Below are positions 33,031-44,771 of a stretch of DNA of 64,000 nucleotides, one piece after another. The stretch comes from Delphinus delphis (taxonomy: Eukaryota; Chordata; Mammalia; Artiodactyla; Delphinidae), in the NCBI RefSeq assembly GCF_949987515.2, contig NC_082692.2:88421488-88485487 (forward strand), in the 5' to 3' direction. The position numbers and the translations under genes are program-made. The notes beneath the pieces are model-generated. The model was not told where the DNA came from and made no database searches. It worked only from the letters and a program-made list of their open reading frames with translations. Within the stretch, counting starts at the first letter, position 1. Every line of letters begins with the position of its first letter.

Positions 33031-34079
33031 ATTACACTTATGCATGGTTTCTGATCCACAAGCACTTGGCGTCTATAAGCTATGTTTAAGGAAAATAGGC
33101 TGTAAAAATTAGAAACAATTTCAAGAAGAAAATAGCATTGGAGCTTCTAAAGTGATGGTAAGTTTGGATATGGGTAGATAGGATTGTAGGATAGACAGAG
33201 GAAAGAAGAGAAAGAGTTTTCAGGCACAAGAACAGCAAGAGCTGTATACATACAGGGGATGTTGGTAAATATACAATGAAGAACAACACAGTTTGGACAT
33301 CAGAAGAAAGGGGAGTGGTTACCTCATGTGGAAACAAGGGAATTGCTTTAGAAGCTCTGAGAAGAAAAACGTTCATTGTAGCTTGGAACATTTAGCCACT
33401 GTAGTTCAGAGGATAAACACCTAAATTAAAGAGAAAGGGACCAGATATCAGGCATTCTGTCCGTTGTAAAAGTAAGAGCACGTTGAAAACTGCTCGTACA
33501 AACATGGGATGACTGGGAAAAGGGAGAGAGAGAAGAGAAAGGGAAACCAAGGAAGCTATCCAATATCCACATCTTTCCACTTGCAGAAGCACTAGGGGAC
33601 TGTCTGCAAAAGCCTATGCTAGCCTATCTCTATTTCGGAGATAGAAAATTTCCTCATCTCCTTGTTTGATTCTGGTGTAGAGTTTGCAGTACCTAAGTAA
33701 TTTGATTCACAATAGTCTTGTGCGATATGCTTTCAGCTACCTCATTAATTTTTATTTTATGGTCAATAAAGTTTCTGTTATTTCTGCAAATTTCATATCT
33801 GGTTAGTCTCCAGGAGTTCTTCTCTTTTTACCTTGTTTTCACAAGTACTGGTACTTGTCTCGATGTTCACCCGCTCCCTCCTTCAACTGGAATCTTATTT
33901 CTCTTCCAAAAGATCTTTTCCACCCATGCTAACCTATGTGTTTTTCATTCCCTGATCTCCTATGGACATTATTAAACACGTTTCTCATTGACCTTTACAT
34001 TACACATATAATTTTTAGATTTTGAGTAAGTAAAAATGTCATGTATCTTTCTATTCCATTAAATCATAATCTTAACCCC
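33031..34079. other. Mostly unique sequence
   Basis: No gene called. 33,080-33,500 has L2-like purine-rich wording on the plus strand but nothing decisive. The minus-strand frames there (33,086-33,592) are unsupported. Confidence 0.35.
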
Positions 34080-34910
34080 CATAGTATTTATTCAACAAAT
34101 ATAAACTGAGCACATACTATGTACAAGAGACGACACTAGGAGTGCAGCAGTAAACTCAACAGCCATACTCTCTGCTCTCATAGACTTTAAATGTAACAAT
34201 AAAGACAAGAGAAATGAGAAATAACTAAGTTAGATGTTTTCTGAAAATGATAAATCCTTAAGGAAAATAATCAGGTAATGTAAATACTTGTAAGGGATTG
34301 TAAGGATAAAGCAGGGCATGTAAAACAGAGGATTCAAGAAAATCTTTTTGTTGAGATTACATTTGGAATGAGACCTGAACAATGAGAAGTAGACCATGCA
34401 GTGATCCAGGAGCAGATTATTTTGGGCAGAGCGAACAAGTGCAAAGGCCCTGAGGCAAGGCCATGTTGACCTGTTTGAGAAAAACTAAGAAGGTACACAT
34501 GGCTGGAGCCCAGTAAGCAAGCAGGCAGTGATGCACAGGCAGAAAGGAGCCAGACCATGTAGGCCCAGATGGTGCAGACAGTTTGGATTTTACTCTAAGC
34601 GAAATGGAGAGACAGGGCAGGCTTTTGAGCAGAAGACTTGACACATAATCAGACTTGAGTTTTAAAAAGATCCCATCAGCTGTTAGATAACTAATAATTT
34701 GGAGTAGGGTCAAAAAATAAATGTGTTAAGTTGCTATTGCTGAAGTCCGGGTGAGAAATGACTAAGATTGCAGCAGTGGAATTAGAGGAAGCACATGGAT
34801 TAGGGAAACGTGTTGAAGGCAGTCCATGACAGGATTTGCTGATAAAGTGAATGTCAAGAGTAAGAAGAAACAAATTAAGGATAAATCCTCACTTTTTGTT
34901 CCCAGAATTT
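34080..34910 (-). mobile_element. L2 LINE with decayed ORF2 C-terminal region
   Basis: The antisense L2 3' end (TTATTCAACAAATATAAACTG then GAGCACATACTATGTACAAG) leads into L2 coding sequence read backwards: GTGCAAAGGCCCTGAGGCAAG, GGATTTTACTCTAAGCG, AAAAAGATCCCATCAGC. The minus-strand frame at 34,417-34,713 keeps a recognisable CR1/L2-type C-terminal stretch (LLLKSLPCLSISLRVKSK). This is a fossil of ancient LINE activity with no complete ORF. Confidence 0.78.
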
Positions 34911-35104
34911 TAGTGGATGGTGGTGCCATTACTGAAAAGCTAATATCATTTTTTAATGCATTGATTAGTTCTCATAAAAAAAAGTTTTTCTCAGTGAAAC
35001 TAATGATAGCTCTGTTTAAAGGGAATGCAACCTTACAAGATATGCCAATGGCTATCAAATAGCTCCCCAACTTTTTTTTTTTAACAGTTCCTAATAATGT
35101 ATAT
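34911..35104. other. Unique sequence
   Basis: Nothing recognised apart from a T9 run near 35,073. Confidence 0.4.
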
Positions 35105-35272
35105 CAGGAGTTGGCATACTTTTTCTGCAAAAGACCAGATAGTAGATATTTTAGTCCTTGTGGGCCACACTGTCTTCAGCCACAGGCAGTTCATAAGTGA
35201 ATGACTGTGGCTCTGTTCAAATAAAGTTTTGTTTACCGAAAAAACCGGAGTGAGCTGTAGTTGGCCTGCCCC
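35105..35272. mobile_element. hAT-Charlie-like non-autonomous DNA transposon
   Basis: Left end CAGGAGTTGGCATACTTTTT and right end GTTGGCCTGCCCCTG are imperfect inverted repeats. The interior has AAAGACCAGATAGTAGATAT, GTCCTTGTGGGCCACAC and AATAAAGTTTTGTTTAC, a well-known mammalian hAT-type relic. The flanking bases ATGTATAT and ATATACGT may be a decayed 8-bp duplication. Confidence 0.7.
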
Positions 35273-36439
35273 TGATATACGTGATCATAGAATGGCTTCC
35301 TGAACAAAACTCATAGATGCTCCTAATTCATACAAATCTTTAAAAACATATTCAGTTTAGGAAAGGAGGATTCACAAGAGGATGCAATCAGACTTCTGGG
35401 CTTTTTTATTTTTTAGAGTCATTTTATTTTCCTTGTCAAGAATTCCAGTAAGTACCTGATTGTGTTCAAATACTTATCTCCAAATGTGCAAGGTATAGAA
35501 TCTGGAAATCTGATATAAGCCCTTTGATTAAAAGATCTTTCTGTTTTCAAACCTCAAAAGAAAATGGAGGTTAAAAGCCCTTTTAAAATTGAGTGTCAGA
35601 AGTAGAATATTTATTGTTATTTTAAATTCGGTTCAATTATTCCAAGTGACATTTCATTCTTCTAATTTATTTTTTAAATTACCCATCTTTGAAAGGTGTC
35701 ATCTGAATTTGACAATTACTTCCCCTTTGCAGGGGTCAGAGCTAGTTACTCTCTGTATCTCACAGAAAAATACAGCCCCTATGTATTAAAGGTTATTCAT
35801 ATTTACTCCAAATTGTGATATCTTGAAGTCACAGCTTTTATCTAGACTTTGAGGTCCTGATAACAAAAAGGACAGGAAGATCAATAACCACATGATGGGT
35901 AACTAATTGCTTTTGCTTCTACCAGCAACCTTCTATCCCTCTCAGAGCTCATTCCAAAGTCCATTTGACAATCTCAGATATTGTTTTCAACCTTGGCTCT
36001 CAACAGTCTGGAATCCAAACTGAGTAGAAAAAATACGTTAAAACCTTTTCTACTGACAATGTTTTACACAAACGTAGTCCTCAATACTATCCATATAGGA
36101 GATTTATTAGAGATCATTACTCAGGTGACTATCAATAAATGGAATTTCTCTTTGCTAAAAGTCATGGTCTACTAAATGGTATTTCATTAATTTTTGTTAT
36201 GCTTGTAATGATTTCATTCAATATTGCAAAGTGAAATTTCTCACTCAAAAAACATTTATTAAGTGCTTATGTAGTACCACTACTTTTAGCTAACACATTT
36301 TTGTCAGTGACCAGAAGCAATGTTCTGGTCTAAGGCTTGACAAAATTAACATGTTGAATCTTTATCCGTGCATAAAGTAGGTTATCTTATTTTCTACACT
36401 GAGACACAGAAATGTCTATAGCTTCAATAGATGTTTCTG
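35273..36439. other. Mostly unique sequence
   Basis: A short L2 trace (minus strand) lies at 36,245-36,300 (AACATTTATTAAGTGCTTATG). Otherwise no gene or repeat is recognised. Confidence 0.4.
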
Positions 36440-36640
36440 TAGGTAAAGGATTCTGGATTTCCTACTTGCCAATGTTGTAACCTTGGGCAAGTTCATTAGT
36501 CTGTTTGTGCCTCAGGTTTCGCATCTGTAGATTAGGAATAATAATAATAATACCTACATCATTGCATTATTAAAAAGAAAAGGTAAGTTAATATTTTAAA
36601 GCACTGAGATGCGTGGCTAGCATATGTTAAAGATTTTTAC
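36440..36640 (+). mobile_element. MIR SINE relic
   Basis: Sense MIR phrases: TTGTAACCTTGGGCAAGTTC, TGTGCCTCAGGTTTCGCATC, then an (AAT)n stretch at 36,536-36,552 and AGCACTGAGATGCGTGGC. Confidence 0.75.
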
Positions 36641-38204
36641 CTAATAAGATAAAGATAACCTGTCCATAGTCACAAAATTAACAATGGCAGGGCCCGTATG
36701 TACAAGATGCTCTGAAGAATACAGAGAAGAACCAACAAATTGGGAGATCTGGCATACATATATCCCAGTTAACAAGAACATCATGGCACTCAGTGTGGTT
36801 TTTCCTTTTTGGTTCATCATTTTAATTTTACTGAGTGGGAAATAAATCTCCACCCACCCACTTTTTCTTTTCCACTCTTTCACTCTCTGCAAAGTGAGAG
36901 AGAAAATGTGTCTTTGCCCATTAGTTTCTCTCTACAGGTGGGCAGCAACTCATCTTTGAGCTAAGAGGCCAACAATTAAACTGAATATACGAGTTCACTC
37001 TTGTTTATATTGTTCTCAGTGTTGGCACTGAATTACAACTGCGTTCACATCTTCCTCTTGAGAATTTGCTGGGTGGAAGCAACTGTAGGGGGTAGTTTTT
37101 CCAGCAAGTCAAATATTTATAACTTTCCTATTGAAGCACTGATTAAATTTTTTTGTTATTAACTTTTAAAATAATATTTTTTTTTACCAAACATTGAGCA
37201 TTGCTAGTATGGTTATTCATAATTAAGAGGTTTTGAAGGTCAGTTTTATTCCTGTGGTTGTAATTATATCTCTTTACGACCCACATCCTCAAACATGGTA
37301 TTTCTTTTGCGTTTTGATGAGTGATTAATTTTAAAGATGATTGAGATAATTTTTGCATGACCATACACTCATTATTTTCTGCTTATCTTGCCCAGTGACT
37401 TGCCTCAGTTTCGATCAGAGATAGATTTTCTTGCTTTTTCTTCTTAACTAGTGTAGTGTTTTAGGATTTCATCATCCTAATTTAAACCCTTGATTTATTC
37501 ACTTCCAAGTGTGTTCCCAAAGTTATTTCTTAGCTAGATGAGAAATATTAAAAGAAAATAAAAGAAAAAATGGCAAAATATTCAGCTCTCTTTCCTTCCT
37601 CTTCCTCTTGTACTGGGTGGTAATATCCCTAAGAGAGATCCCAACCAATCTGATAGAGAAGAAGTATGATTTTGAATTTCTATTAAGAATGAGTCTTCTT
37701 TGGTTGATTAGCCTTCTATGCCTAGGCTCAGTGCTGTGTCACTTGAGAATGTTTCTTGGCCAAAGTACTAATACAGAAAACCAAGCAAAAGCCTCTTAAA
37801 TATTTATCTCTTATATCTCTAAAATCCTATCCTGGAGTGTGGACAAATTAATGGAGGTGGTATTGGGAGTAGGGCCTAAGAGATCCAGTTAAGTCAGGAG
37901 ATACTCTCAACATAGAATGAAGTGGTTCTGTATGTTGAAAACTGAGTATTTGATATAACCTTGCCTTAGAATCATTTCCTTGGTGTTGCAAGTCCTTTAA
38001 AAGCTTTCTCGAATAAAGCCGATTTGCTTTCTTGGAGTCTTGTACTTTTAATGGGCTTCAAGCTGTTACAGGTACTCAGACAGGACTTCCCTTTCAATTC
38101 CCTGAATCAGATTGAGACAATTAAATTCCCTTTGTGAGTCTTTTGGAAGTAATCTTGGACTAAGGCAGTGGGGAAATAATTGCTATAGATCTGTGGGTCT
38201 CTAA
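36641..38204. other. Unique sequence
   Basis: No gene or repeat recognised in about 1.5 kb. A GATAACCTGTCCATAGTCAC phrase near 36,655 could be a weak MIR trace. Confidence 0.4.
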
Positions 38205-38345
38205 GTGTGGTCTCCCAACCAGAAGCATTAGCACCACCTACTAATTGTTAGAAATACAAGTTTTGTAGCCTGACCCCAGCCCTACTGAATTTGAAGTGCT
38301 TGGAGGTGTGACCCAGCAATCTGATGCTCTCAGGTTTAAGAACCT
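38205..38345 (-). mobile_element. MER5A (hAT-Charlie DNA transposon relic)
   Basis: AAGTGTGGTCTCCCAACCAG, TTGTTAGAAATACAAGTTTTG, CCTGACCCCAGCCCTACTG and CCCAGCAATCTGATG follow MER5A read from its far end. It is non-autonomous, with no transposase. Confidence 0.78.
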
Positions 38346-38814
38346 ATGTCATAGAGAGACGCTTAACAAAGAAATGCATGCCCTTCTATGAAGTCTGTGA
38401 AAATGCTGTTATATGTGGTTCTGATTTTTGACTCTTCAGCATGTTTCTAGGGTGAACAGTTATTTCAATAAGTACTAATGTCACCAAGCCAATCATCCTC
38501 TTAGCATAAAACCCTCCTGACACTGTCATATACTATATTCTGTGATACAGCCACTTCCTACCTTACCTACCAAGTTATGCAAATGATTGTCTCTCTCATT
38601 TCCATCACAGCATAACTCCTACTTTACATCTCCTGCAACATTTAGAAATACTCTCAATGATTCATTCTTTCTTTTGTGTTGTTATAAGTGCAGTTTCTCC
38701 CATTACGTAGGGAGATTTGTGAATTGTGGGTATATTCAGTCAAGAAACATGTTTTACATGTTGAAGTTGAGTAATTGGGTTTTATTTCATTACTATCCCT
38801 GCTCTGTATGTCAA
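38346..38814. other. Unique sequence
   Basis: No gene or repeat recognised. Confidence 0.4.
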
Positions 38815-38880
38815 GTGCATTAAGTTCTCTGGGCTTCAGTTTTATTACCTTTAAAATGGGGATGATAATTTTTATGGTTA
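38815..38880 (+). mobile_element. MIR SINE, left part
   Basis: GTTCTCTGGGCTTCAGTTTT and TTTAAAATGGGGATGATAAT are sense MIR. It stops where an inverted MIR begins. Confidence 0.6.
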
Positions 38881-39095
38881 AGTATTTGCCTAATGCTTGT
38901 TATATGCCAGACATCAGTTTTGAGCTCCTTATATGAATTCATCAACTAATTCTCACCACTGCCCTAAAAGATAGACATCATTTTAATCCACATTTTGCAG
39001 ATGAGGAAAATGAGGCAGAGAAAAATAACTTTCCCAACGTCATAGAGCTGGTACGTAATGAAACTGAGAACCCAGGCAATCTGGGCCCAATACCA
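38881..39095 (-). mobile_element. MIR SINE, inverted, apparently inside another MIR
   Basis: Antisense MIR phrases: TGCTTGTTATATGCCAGAC, AATCCACATTTTGCAGATG, AGGAAAATGAGGCAGAG, AACTTTCCCAACGTCATAGA, ACTGAGAACCCAGGCAATC. Confidence 0.78.
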
Positions 39096-39129
39096 GGCAC
39101 CGAACACCAGTGCCTACAGCTTTGTATTC

Positions 39130-39215
39130 TAATTTTGTGCGGTTATTTTGAGTATCAGATGACATAATACATGTACTTAGCTCAGCACCTGAGATGAACA
39201 CCTTTATTACAGGGT
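39130..39215 (+). mobile_element. MIR SINE, right part
   Basis: TATTTTGAGTATCAGATGAC and TACTTAGCTCAGCACCTGAG look like the sense MIR 3' half missing from the piece ending at 38,880. Confidence 0.45.
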
Positions 39216-39303
39216 AGCTATTTTTAACTAGTTGAAAAAGCATACAGTCCTGTGGAGGGAGAAAGACATGGGAACACAAAATCGCTAAAATGTTATGGGT
39301 GTG

Positions 39304-39830
39304 TATTAGTTTCCTATTGCTGATGTAACAAATTACCACACAGTTAGTAGCTTAAAGCAACACAGATTTATTATCTTGCCGTTGTGGAGGTTAGAAGTCT
39401 GAAATGCATCTCAAGAAGTCTGAAATGCATCTCAATGCATTAAACTCGAGGTTTTATCAGGGTTGCATTCCTTCTGGAAGCTCTAGGGGGAAACCTATTT
39501 TCTTCCCTTTTCCAACTTCCAGATGCAACCTCCACTGCTTGTCTTTAGACCCCTCCATCTTCAAAGCCAGCAACGACATCACAGCATCTTCTGCTTCCAT
39601 CATCCCACCTTCTCTAATCTAATGGACACTCCTGCCTCCTCCCTCTTCCATTTTAAGGACGCTTGTGATTACAGTAAATATTCTAGGATAGTTTCCTCAT
39701 CTCAACATGTGGAACTTAATCTCATCTACAAAGATCCTTTTGCCATGTGAAATAACACATTCACGGTTCCAGGCATTAGGATGTGGATGTCTTTGCTGGG
39801 GAGGGGGCTTTATTCTGCCTATCAGAATGC
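39304..39830 (-). mobile_element. MaLR-type LTR (MLT1-like), inverted
   Basis: It starts with the reverse of the MaLR LTR end, GTGTATTAGTTTCCTATTGC, then ACAAATTACCACACAGTTAG, TTATTATCTTGCCGTTGTGG, GGAAGCTCTAGGGGG, and TTTGCTGGGGAGGGGGC near the far end. It carries a 21-bp perfect tandem duplication at 39,393-39,434. No internal retroviral region follows, so it is a solo LTR. Confidence 0.72.
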
Positions 39831-40620
39831 ATTTTAGAGAAGTATGTTTACACACACAGGGACATACATGCACACACATGCCCATGTGTGCACACACAGG
39901 TTACAAAGGAGAGGGTGAGGAAAGTCTGGAAAGCTTTTGGAAGAAGTAATACTTGAACATAATGTTTAATCATTTATAGTTTTTTCATGAGTCAAGTAAG
40001 GAGGGAGCAAATGTATTTCTAAGAAACCCCAATCCTGAAACAGGCCACCAGGGTTCAGTTGTAGTTCCAGTGATTGGAGGATTGGGTTCTGGGTGTGGTA
40101 ATGTGTGAAGTTGAAGCCAAAACGGTAAGTAGGGGTGAGATAATTGATTTCATTTAATGACAAGCTAAGGCATTGGATTTCATTGGTTGATAGGGGGCTT
40201 TTTCCTGTGAGACCAAGTAGGGTACACATAGCAGATACTCAGTAAGTACCACTGATTCAAAAACCACGCAATTGAATAAATACAGAGGTTATTACAAAGT
40301 TTGGTCAGGAAAAATAAACCTACTGATAACCCCTTCTCTGTTCTGAAAGCAATATTTGGCTTGAGCATTTCATTGATCTCCGTTATGTTCCATGGGGAAG
40401 TAGAAGAGCATTATTTGTCCATGAGCTGTCCTAGGCAGCCTTAGTTACACACTATGGTTAGGAAACCACTTTGATTTAAAGGAGCTCTTGCTCTCTCAGG
40501 CCAAAATATGCTGTTTGATAATGAGTTACAATAGTCAGCATGGGACCTCAACACATACGATGCCACATGAAGGTTCCAACCTGACACCTTCATTCACATT
40601 TACAGAATAATGTCAGTTAG
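39831..40620. other. Unique sequence with a CA-rich patch
   Basis: 39,848-39,900 is rich in ACACA and CATGC. No gene or repeat is recognised otherwise. Confidence 0.4.
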
Positions 40621-41214
40621 CTTTTTTTAAATTTGAATTTTATTTATTTTTTTATATAGCAGGTTCTTATTAGTTATCTATTTTATACAAATTAGTGTAT
40701 ATATGTCAGTCCCAATCTCCCAATTCATCACCCCCCCACCGCTTTCCCCCCTTGGTGCCCATATGTTTGTTCTCCACATCTGTGTCTCCATTTCTGCCTT
40801 GCAAACCGGTTCATCTGCACCATTTTTCTAGATTCCACATATATGCATTAATATACGATATTTGTTTTTCTCTTTCTGACTTACTTCACTCTGTAGGACA
40901 GTCTCTGGGTCCATCCACGTCTCCACAAATGACCCAATTTCATTCCTTTTTATGGCTGAGTAATATTCCATTGTACATATGTACCACATCTTCTTTATCC
41001 ATTCGCCTGCCTATGGGCATTTAGATTGCTTCCATGACCTAGCTATTGTAAATAGTGCTGCAATGAACATTGGGGTGCATGTGTCGTTTTGAATTATGGC
41101 TTTCTCTGGGTATATGCCCAGTAGTGGGATTGCTGGGTCATATGGTAGTTCTATTTTTAGTTTTTTAAGGAACCTCCATAGTGCTGTATCAATTTACATT
41201 GCCACCAACAGCAC
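40621..41214 (-). mobile_element. 5'-truncated L1, 3' UTR and end of ORF2
   Basis: The T-rich start is the tail complement. A 3' UTR unlike that of the 17-kb L1 follows (CAGGTTCTTATTAGTTATC, CAATCTCCCAATTCATCACC). Then antisense ORF2 end sequence closely shared with 17,340-17,740 is seen: GACTTACTTCACTCTG, TTTTTATGGCTGAGTAATAT, AATAGTGCTGCAATGAACAT, GGGTATATGCCCAGTAGTGG. It ends at about 41,214. I found no clear target-site duplication. Confidence 0.92.
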
Positions 41215-42982
41215 AAATCCAACTGTAAACAGGACTCTGTGTGGGTGAGACAAGGATACTCAGCAATACGGCAGGGTGTGTTCTCTGGACTCACTGCATA
41301 TTCAAATCATATTCTTTCACCTCTCTGTGCTGATCCACTTGTCTGAGTGCAAGCTCTGCCTTGTGGCCACAGAAGTAATAAACAAAGTCATTGATTTTAT
41401 AGCTTCTTTCTACAAGTGGCTCCAAGTTCTAGAGTTGTCTTGTCATTGCAGCTCGAAGCCCCAGGAGAGGAATGGAATGTTATCAATCATGCCCTGAAGA
41501 AAGGGAAAAGGGCACAGGGGACAGAGCTGTGGCTTCTCCAAGAATTCCCTCCTCTCTAACAGTTCACTGCATTTGCTTTCTCCAGACTCATTTGCTCATC
41601 TCAAGAATGTCTCAACACATTGGCATTCTTATAATCTGTCTCGTCTGTACACCTTCCCCTTGGTAGAATCAAGGGGAATACTGGAATTTCTTGAGTTGAA
41701 CCATCCTGGTCACAGGTTTCTGCCTTGGTCTCTGTAAGTAAAGCAGACAAAGGGCGTCCTTTTTTCAAAGAAAATAGCCATCCTGTATTCACTTGATTAT
41801 TCACTGACAGAATATTAGCTGAGCTGTGTACACATTACATACGTGACAGTTTGCAAGATACATATTGCTGTATACAAGGTAGAAGCACTGTTGCTCTTTT
41901 CACCAAACGTGTCCAGTTAGTGGGGAAGGTAGACCTTGGCAAAATAAATAAACAAATAAAACAGGAACCCTTCCTTGAGTGCAAAGTCCAGGGCATGTTT
42001 GGACCTAAATCAGAATGCTTTACTCTCTGTAGATCCCCACATCAACTCTGTGAAGCATAGATGATACTGTCCTCTTTCAACTAAGTTTTGAAAAGTCGCA
42101 GGTTTCCTAAGTGTTGGAACCAGGATTCTGCTTCCAAAGCTCATCCTCTTATGATCAGGACTCTGAAAGTAAGTAAGCATGCCCCAGGAGTCTGCCATCA
42201 ATTAAGATCTGACACTTCCCCAGAAAACCAGAAATCTACAGCCCCTCATCATGGCAACTGGTTTTATAGCCAGGCTGCATGTTGCATCTCATCACCATGG
42301 TAATGAGATGCATTCCTCACTAACCTCCCTCTAGACCTCCCCAGATCTCCGATCCCCAGGGGAGGTCCTTGAAGATCATTTATGAAAATCAGCAGTAAGC
42401 ACCAGTGGCCTTTTGGAACCTCTCAGAGAGTGCTTTATGCAGTAATTGTTTACCCTGGTTTGTAATGAGAGAGAGTAACACGGCAATGTTAGGGTCTGAT
42501 TAATTTTCCTGAATGTATTCCAGAGCAGAAGGCACCTTGAAGAGCTAAACTCATTTTCTCCCCCTGTGGATTGCCCTGTTTTGATTCATGCAGCCTTACT
42601 GTACCCCACTGGCACACCTCAAAGCACAGCTTGCTTTAGATTTGCATAATGTAAAATTACTAAGCTAAATTATTATCACATATAGGATCACATCACTTTC
42701 TTACCTCCAAACTGGTGAAAGTGTTGCCATGGAACCACTAATGTAAAGAAGGTGGTCCATGGGTTGCCAGCTCATTCAGAGGATCCACAGTTTTATTTCT
42801 CCCCTTTACAACAGACACACAGAAAGCGACTAACATTTACAGGGCTCAGAGTGGCCATTTTGAGAAAGCTAAGAAGAAAAATAAATACTGAACAAATGTT
42901 GCAGGCCATCGAATAAATAAGAAAAGGATGCTTCTATGAAATAAAGCAAGTGAACGTTTAGGTAAAATGGAATTCCTAAGAT
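41215..42982. promoter_or_regulatory. Repeat-poor block with X-box-like and octamer motifs (candidate cis-regulatory DNA)
   Basis: No repeat is recognised. Three sequences resemble RFX X-box sites or halves: ATGGCAAC at 42,251-42,258, CACCATGGTAA at 42,293-42,303, and GTTGCCATGGAAC at 42,723-42,735. The second sits in the middle of a 30-bp near-perfect palindrome (42,283-42,312). An inverted octamer ATTTGCAT lies at 42,640-42,647. Motifs alone do not show function. This is a suggestion only. Confidence 0.3.
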
Positions 42983-42990
42983 GTGTGAGT

Positions 42991-43070
<80 letters not shown>
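42983..43070 (+). repeat. Compound microsatellite (GA)n(GT)n
   Basis: A GTGAGT lead-in is followed by about 21 GA units (42,995-43,036) and about 17 GT units (43,037-43,070). The cysteine/valine frame starting at 43,039 is this repeat translated. Confidence 0.97.
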
Positions 43071-43076
<6 letters not shown>

Positions 43077-44754
43077 TCATTTTTGGAAAAGGCTTGTTTA
43101 TGCCAAGTGGGCTTTTGTTACAGGGAACGTGTGTGTTGCCGGGGAGCTGAGGCCTTGTAAATTGGCCCTTACCAGCTGCTTGGTCTTGTCTTCTAAATTG
43201 CTTGAAAACCTATTAAGATACATGACCCACATAAAAGTAGGACCAGAGGGTTTCTGTATGATGGCCCCACGAGATTGGATTTTACTTTATCGCCCATTAA
43301 TGCAGAAGGGATTTCATCAGTCAGCTTACCCTTCTTTCACCCCCAAGTGTTATGAAAATCCCAAAGATTAGCCTCTCTTGGGTATAAGCAAAGATGTGAA
43401 TACCCAGACAGCTGTTTGACAGGAGGATATGCAGGGAGTTAAGGCATGGAGAGAGCGTGGGTCATGGGGTAGAGAGAGAGGTAGAGTTTGCGGAGAGAGT
43501 TGGTTGGCAAGACAGGGCCTCAAAATATTAGACAATTAGACTCATAATTAGAAAGATATGAGCAGATCCTTGTTATTGACTTTCTAAGGAGATAGCAGGT
43601 GCTTTGTTTTTCTTACAAAGAAGGACATCCTCACCAAGGCATCTCTGTTTGCAGTCCTGGCTTCTGTGGCCTGGATCATGCTGCTCTCCCAGCATCTTAA
43701 CCAAGTTTACAAGTTGTGTGTTCAGACTGAGCTTCAATGCTGTCATGCTTAACGTGACAGAAGGAAGCCGAGTCTGGCTATTCAGGCAGAAGAAAGGAGA
43801 GCTTTGAAATTCGACCTGATGTATTTAATTTCCTAGGCTAAAGGGCATAGAAGGTTGGCCTGTGCGCTAGATTGGACCTCTCAACATGTTTTGTTTGGCT
43901 TGTATTTTAAAACTATTGAATTGCCAGTGTATATAAATTCAGTGTTCCGAAAAATAACTGGTTTTCTAGGTGTTCTTGATAATCGTCTTCATTGTTCCCT
44001 TTGATTATACACCCTCCTGCTTTGTTCCTTTATGCTATCTCCTGGCACGTTTCAGTTTGTTATGCTGGAGTGTGCCAACTGCATCGTTTGAGCTCTCAGT
44101 GGCCTTGTCTAAAAATTTGTGATGGGTCCCTCAATCCTCTACTTCAGTCTGCTTGTCGGCCTCACTGAGGTCACCTTCACAGTAATCCCCAGGCCTCTCT
44201 GTGCCTCAGTGTCCCAATTTGTGCGCACTTTTGGTTTCATTTCCTTTGCCAACGACACTACAGGGATTTAATAGAAAGGGTCTGTAAGATGTCTAAGTTC
44301 CCAGGGACAAAGGTACCACTCAGGTCAAACATGTCACATTACCACTCTTTGAATGGGCGGTTTTGATCTGGCCTCTGAGAGCTGGTCTGGGACATCTTCC
44401 TGCTTCAGCTATATTGTGCACTCTGGGATCATAAGGACACACAGCACAGTTGCTCCCTCCGCCTGTTTTATTCCCCATCCCACAAGATTGGCAGCCCACT
44501 CTCTGCAGCCCTGCATTTATTACTCGGGAGATGATTGCCCTCCGTTTATCTGTGACTGGGTTTTGCTTAAAGTGGGTGGCTTCCTGCCAAAATGAGATGC
44601 ATGCCTAATGAAGTTGAATGCTCAGAAGCCTGGACCTCATTGAATCCCTCAATGTTAACCTGCAGCTACTGGAAAAATGGAGACAATTCCAGAAGGTGGA
44701 TACTGGTTGAGTCACTTTCCTGAGTTTGGTTTTCCATGCATATAACTCCATTCA
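43071..44754. other. Repeat-poor unique sequence
   Basis: No gene or mobile element recognised in about 1.7 kb. A GA-rich patch lies at 43,445-43,500. Frames of 67-110 codons are unsupported. Confidence 0.4.
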
Positions 44755-44771
44755 CAGGATTGTAAATTCTT
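44755..44771 (+). repeat. Target-site duplication, left (CHR SINE)
   Basis: CAGGATTGTAAATTCTT, repeated at 44,988-45,004 with one mismatch (17 bp). Confidence 0.88.

Noticed and set aside
34334..34873. Minus-strand frames of 60-98 codons
   Set aside because: Decayed L2 ORF2, not a host gene.
43039..43371. Frame of 110 codons starting with a Cys-Val repeat
   Set aside because: It begins in the GT microsatellite and continues into unique sequence without support.
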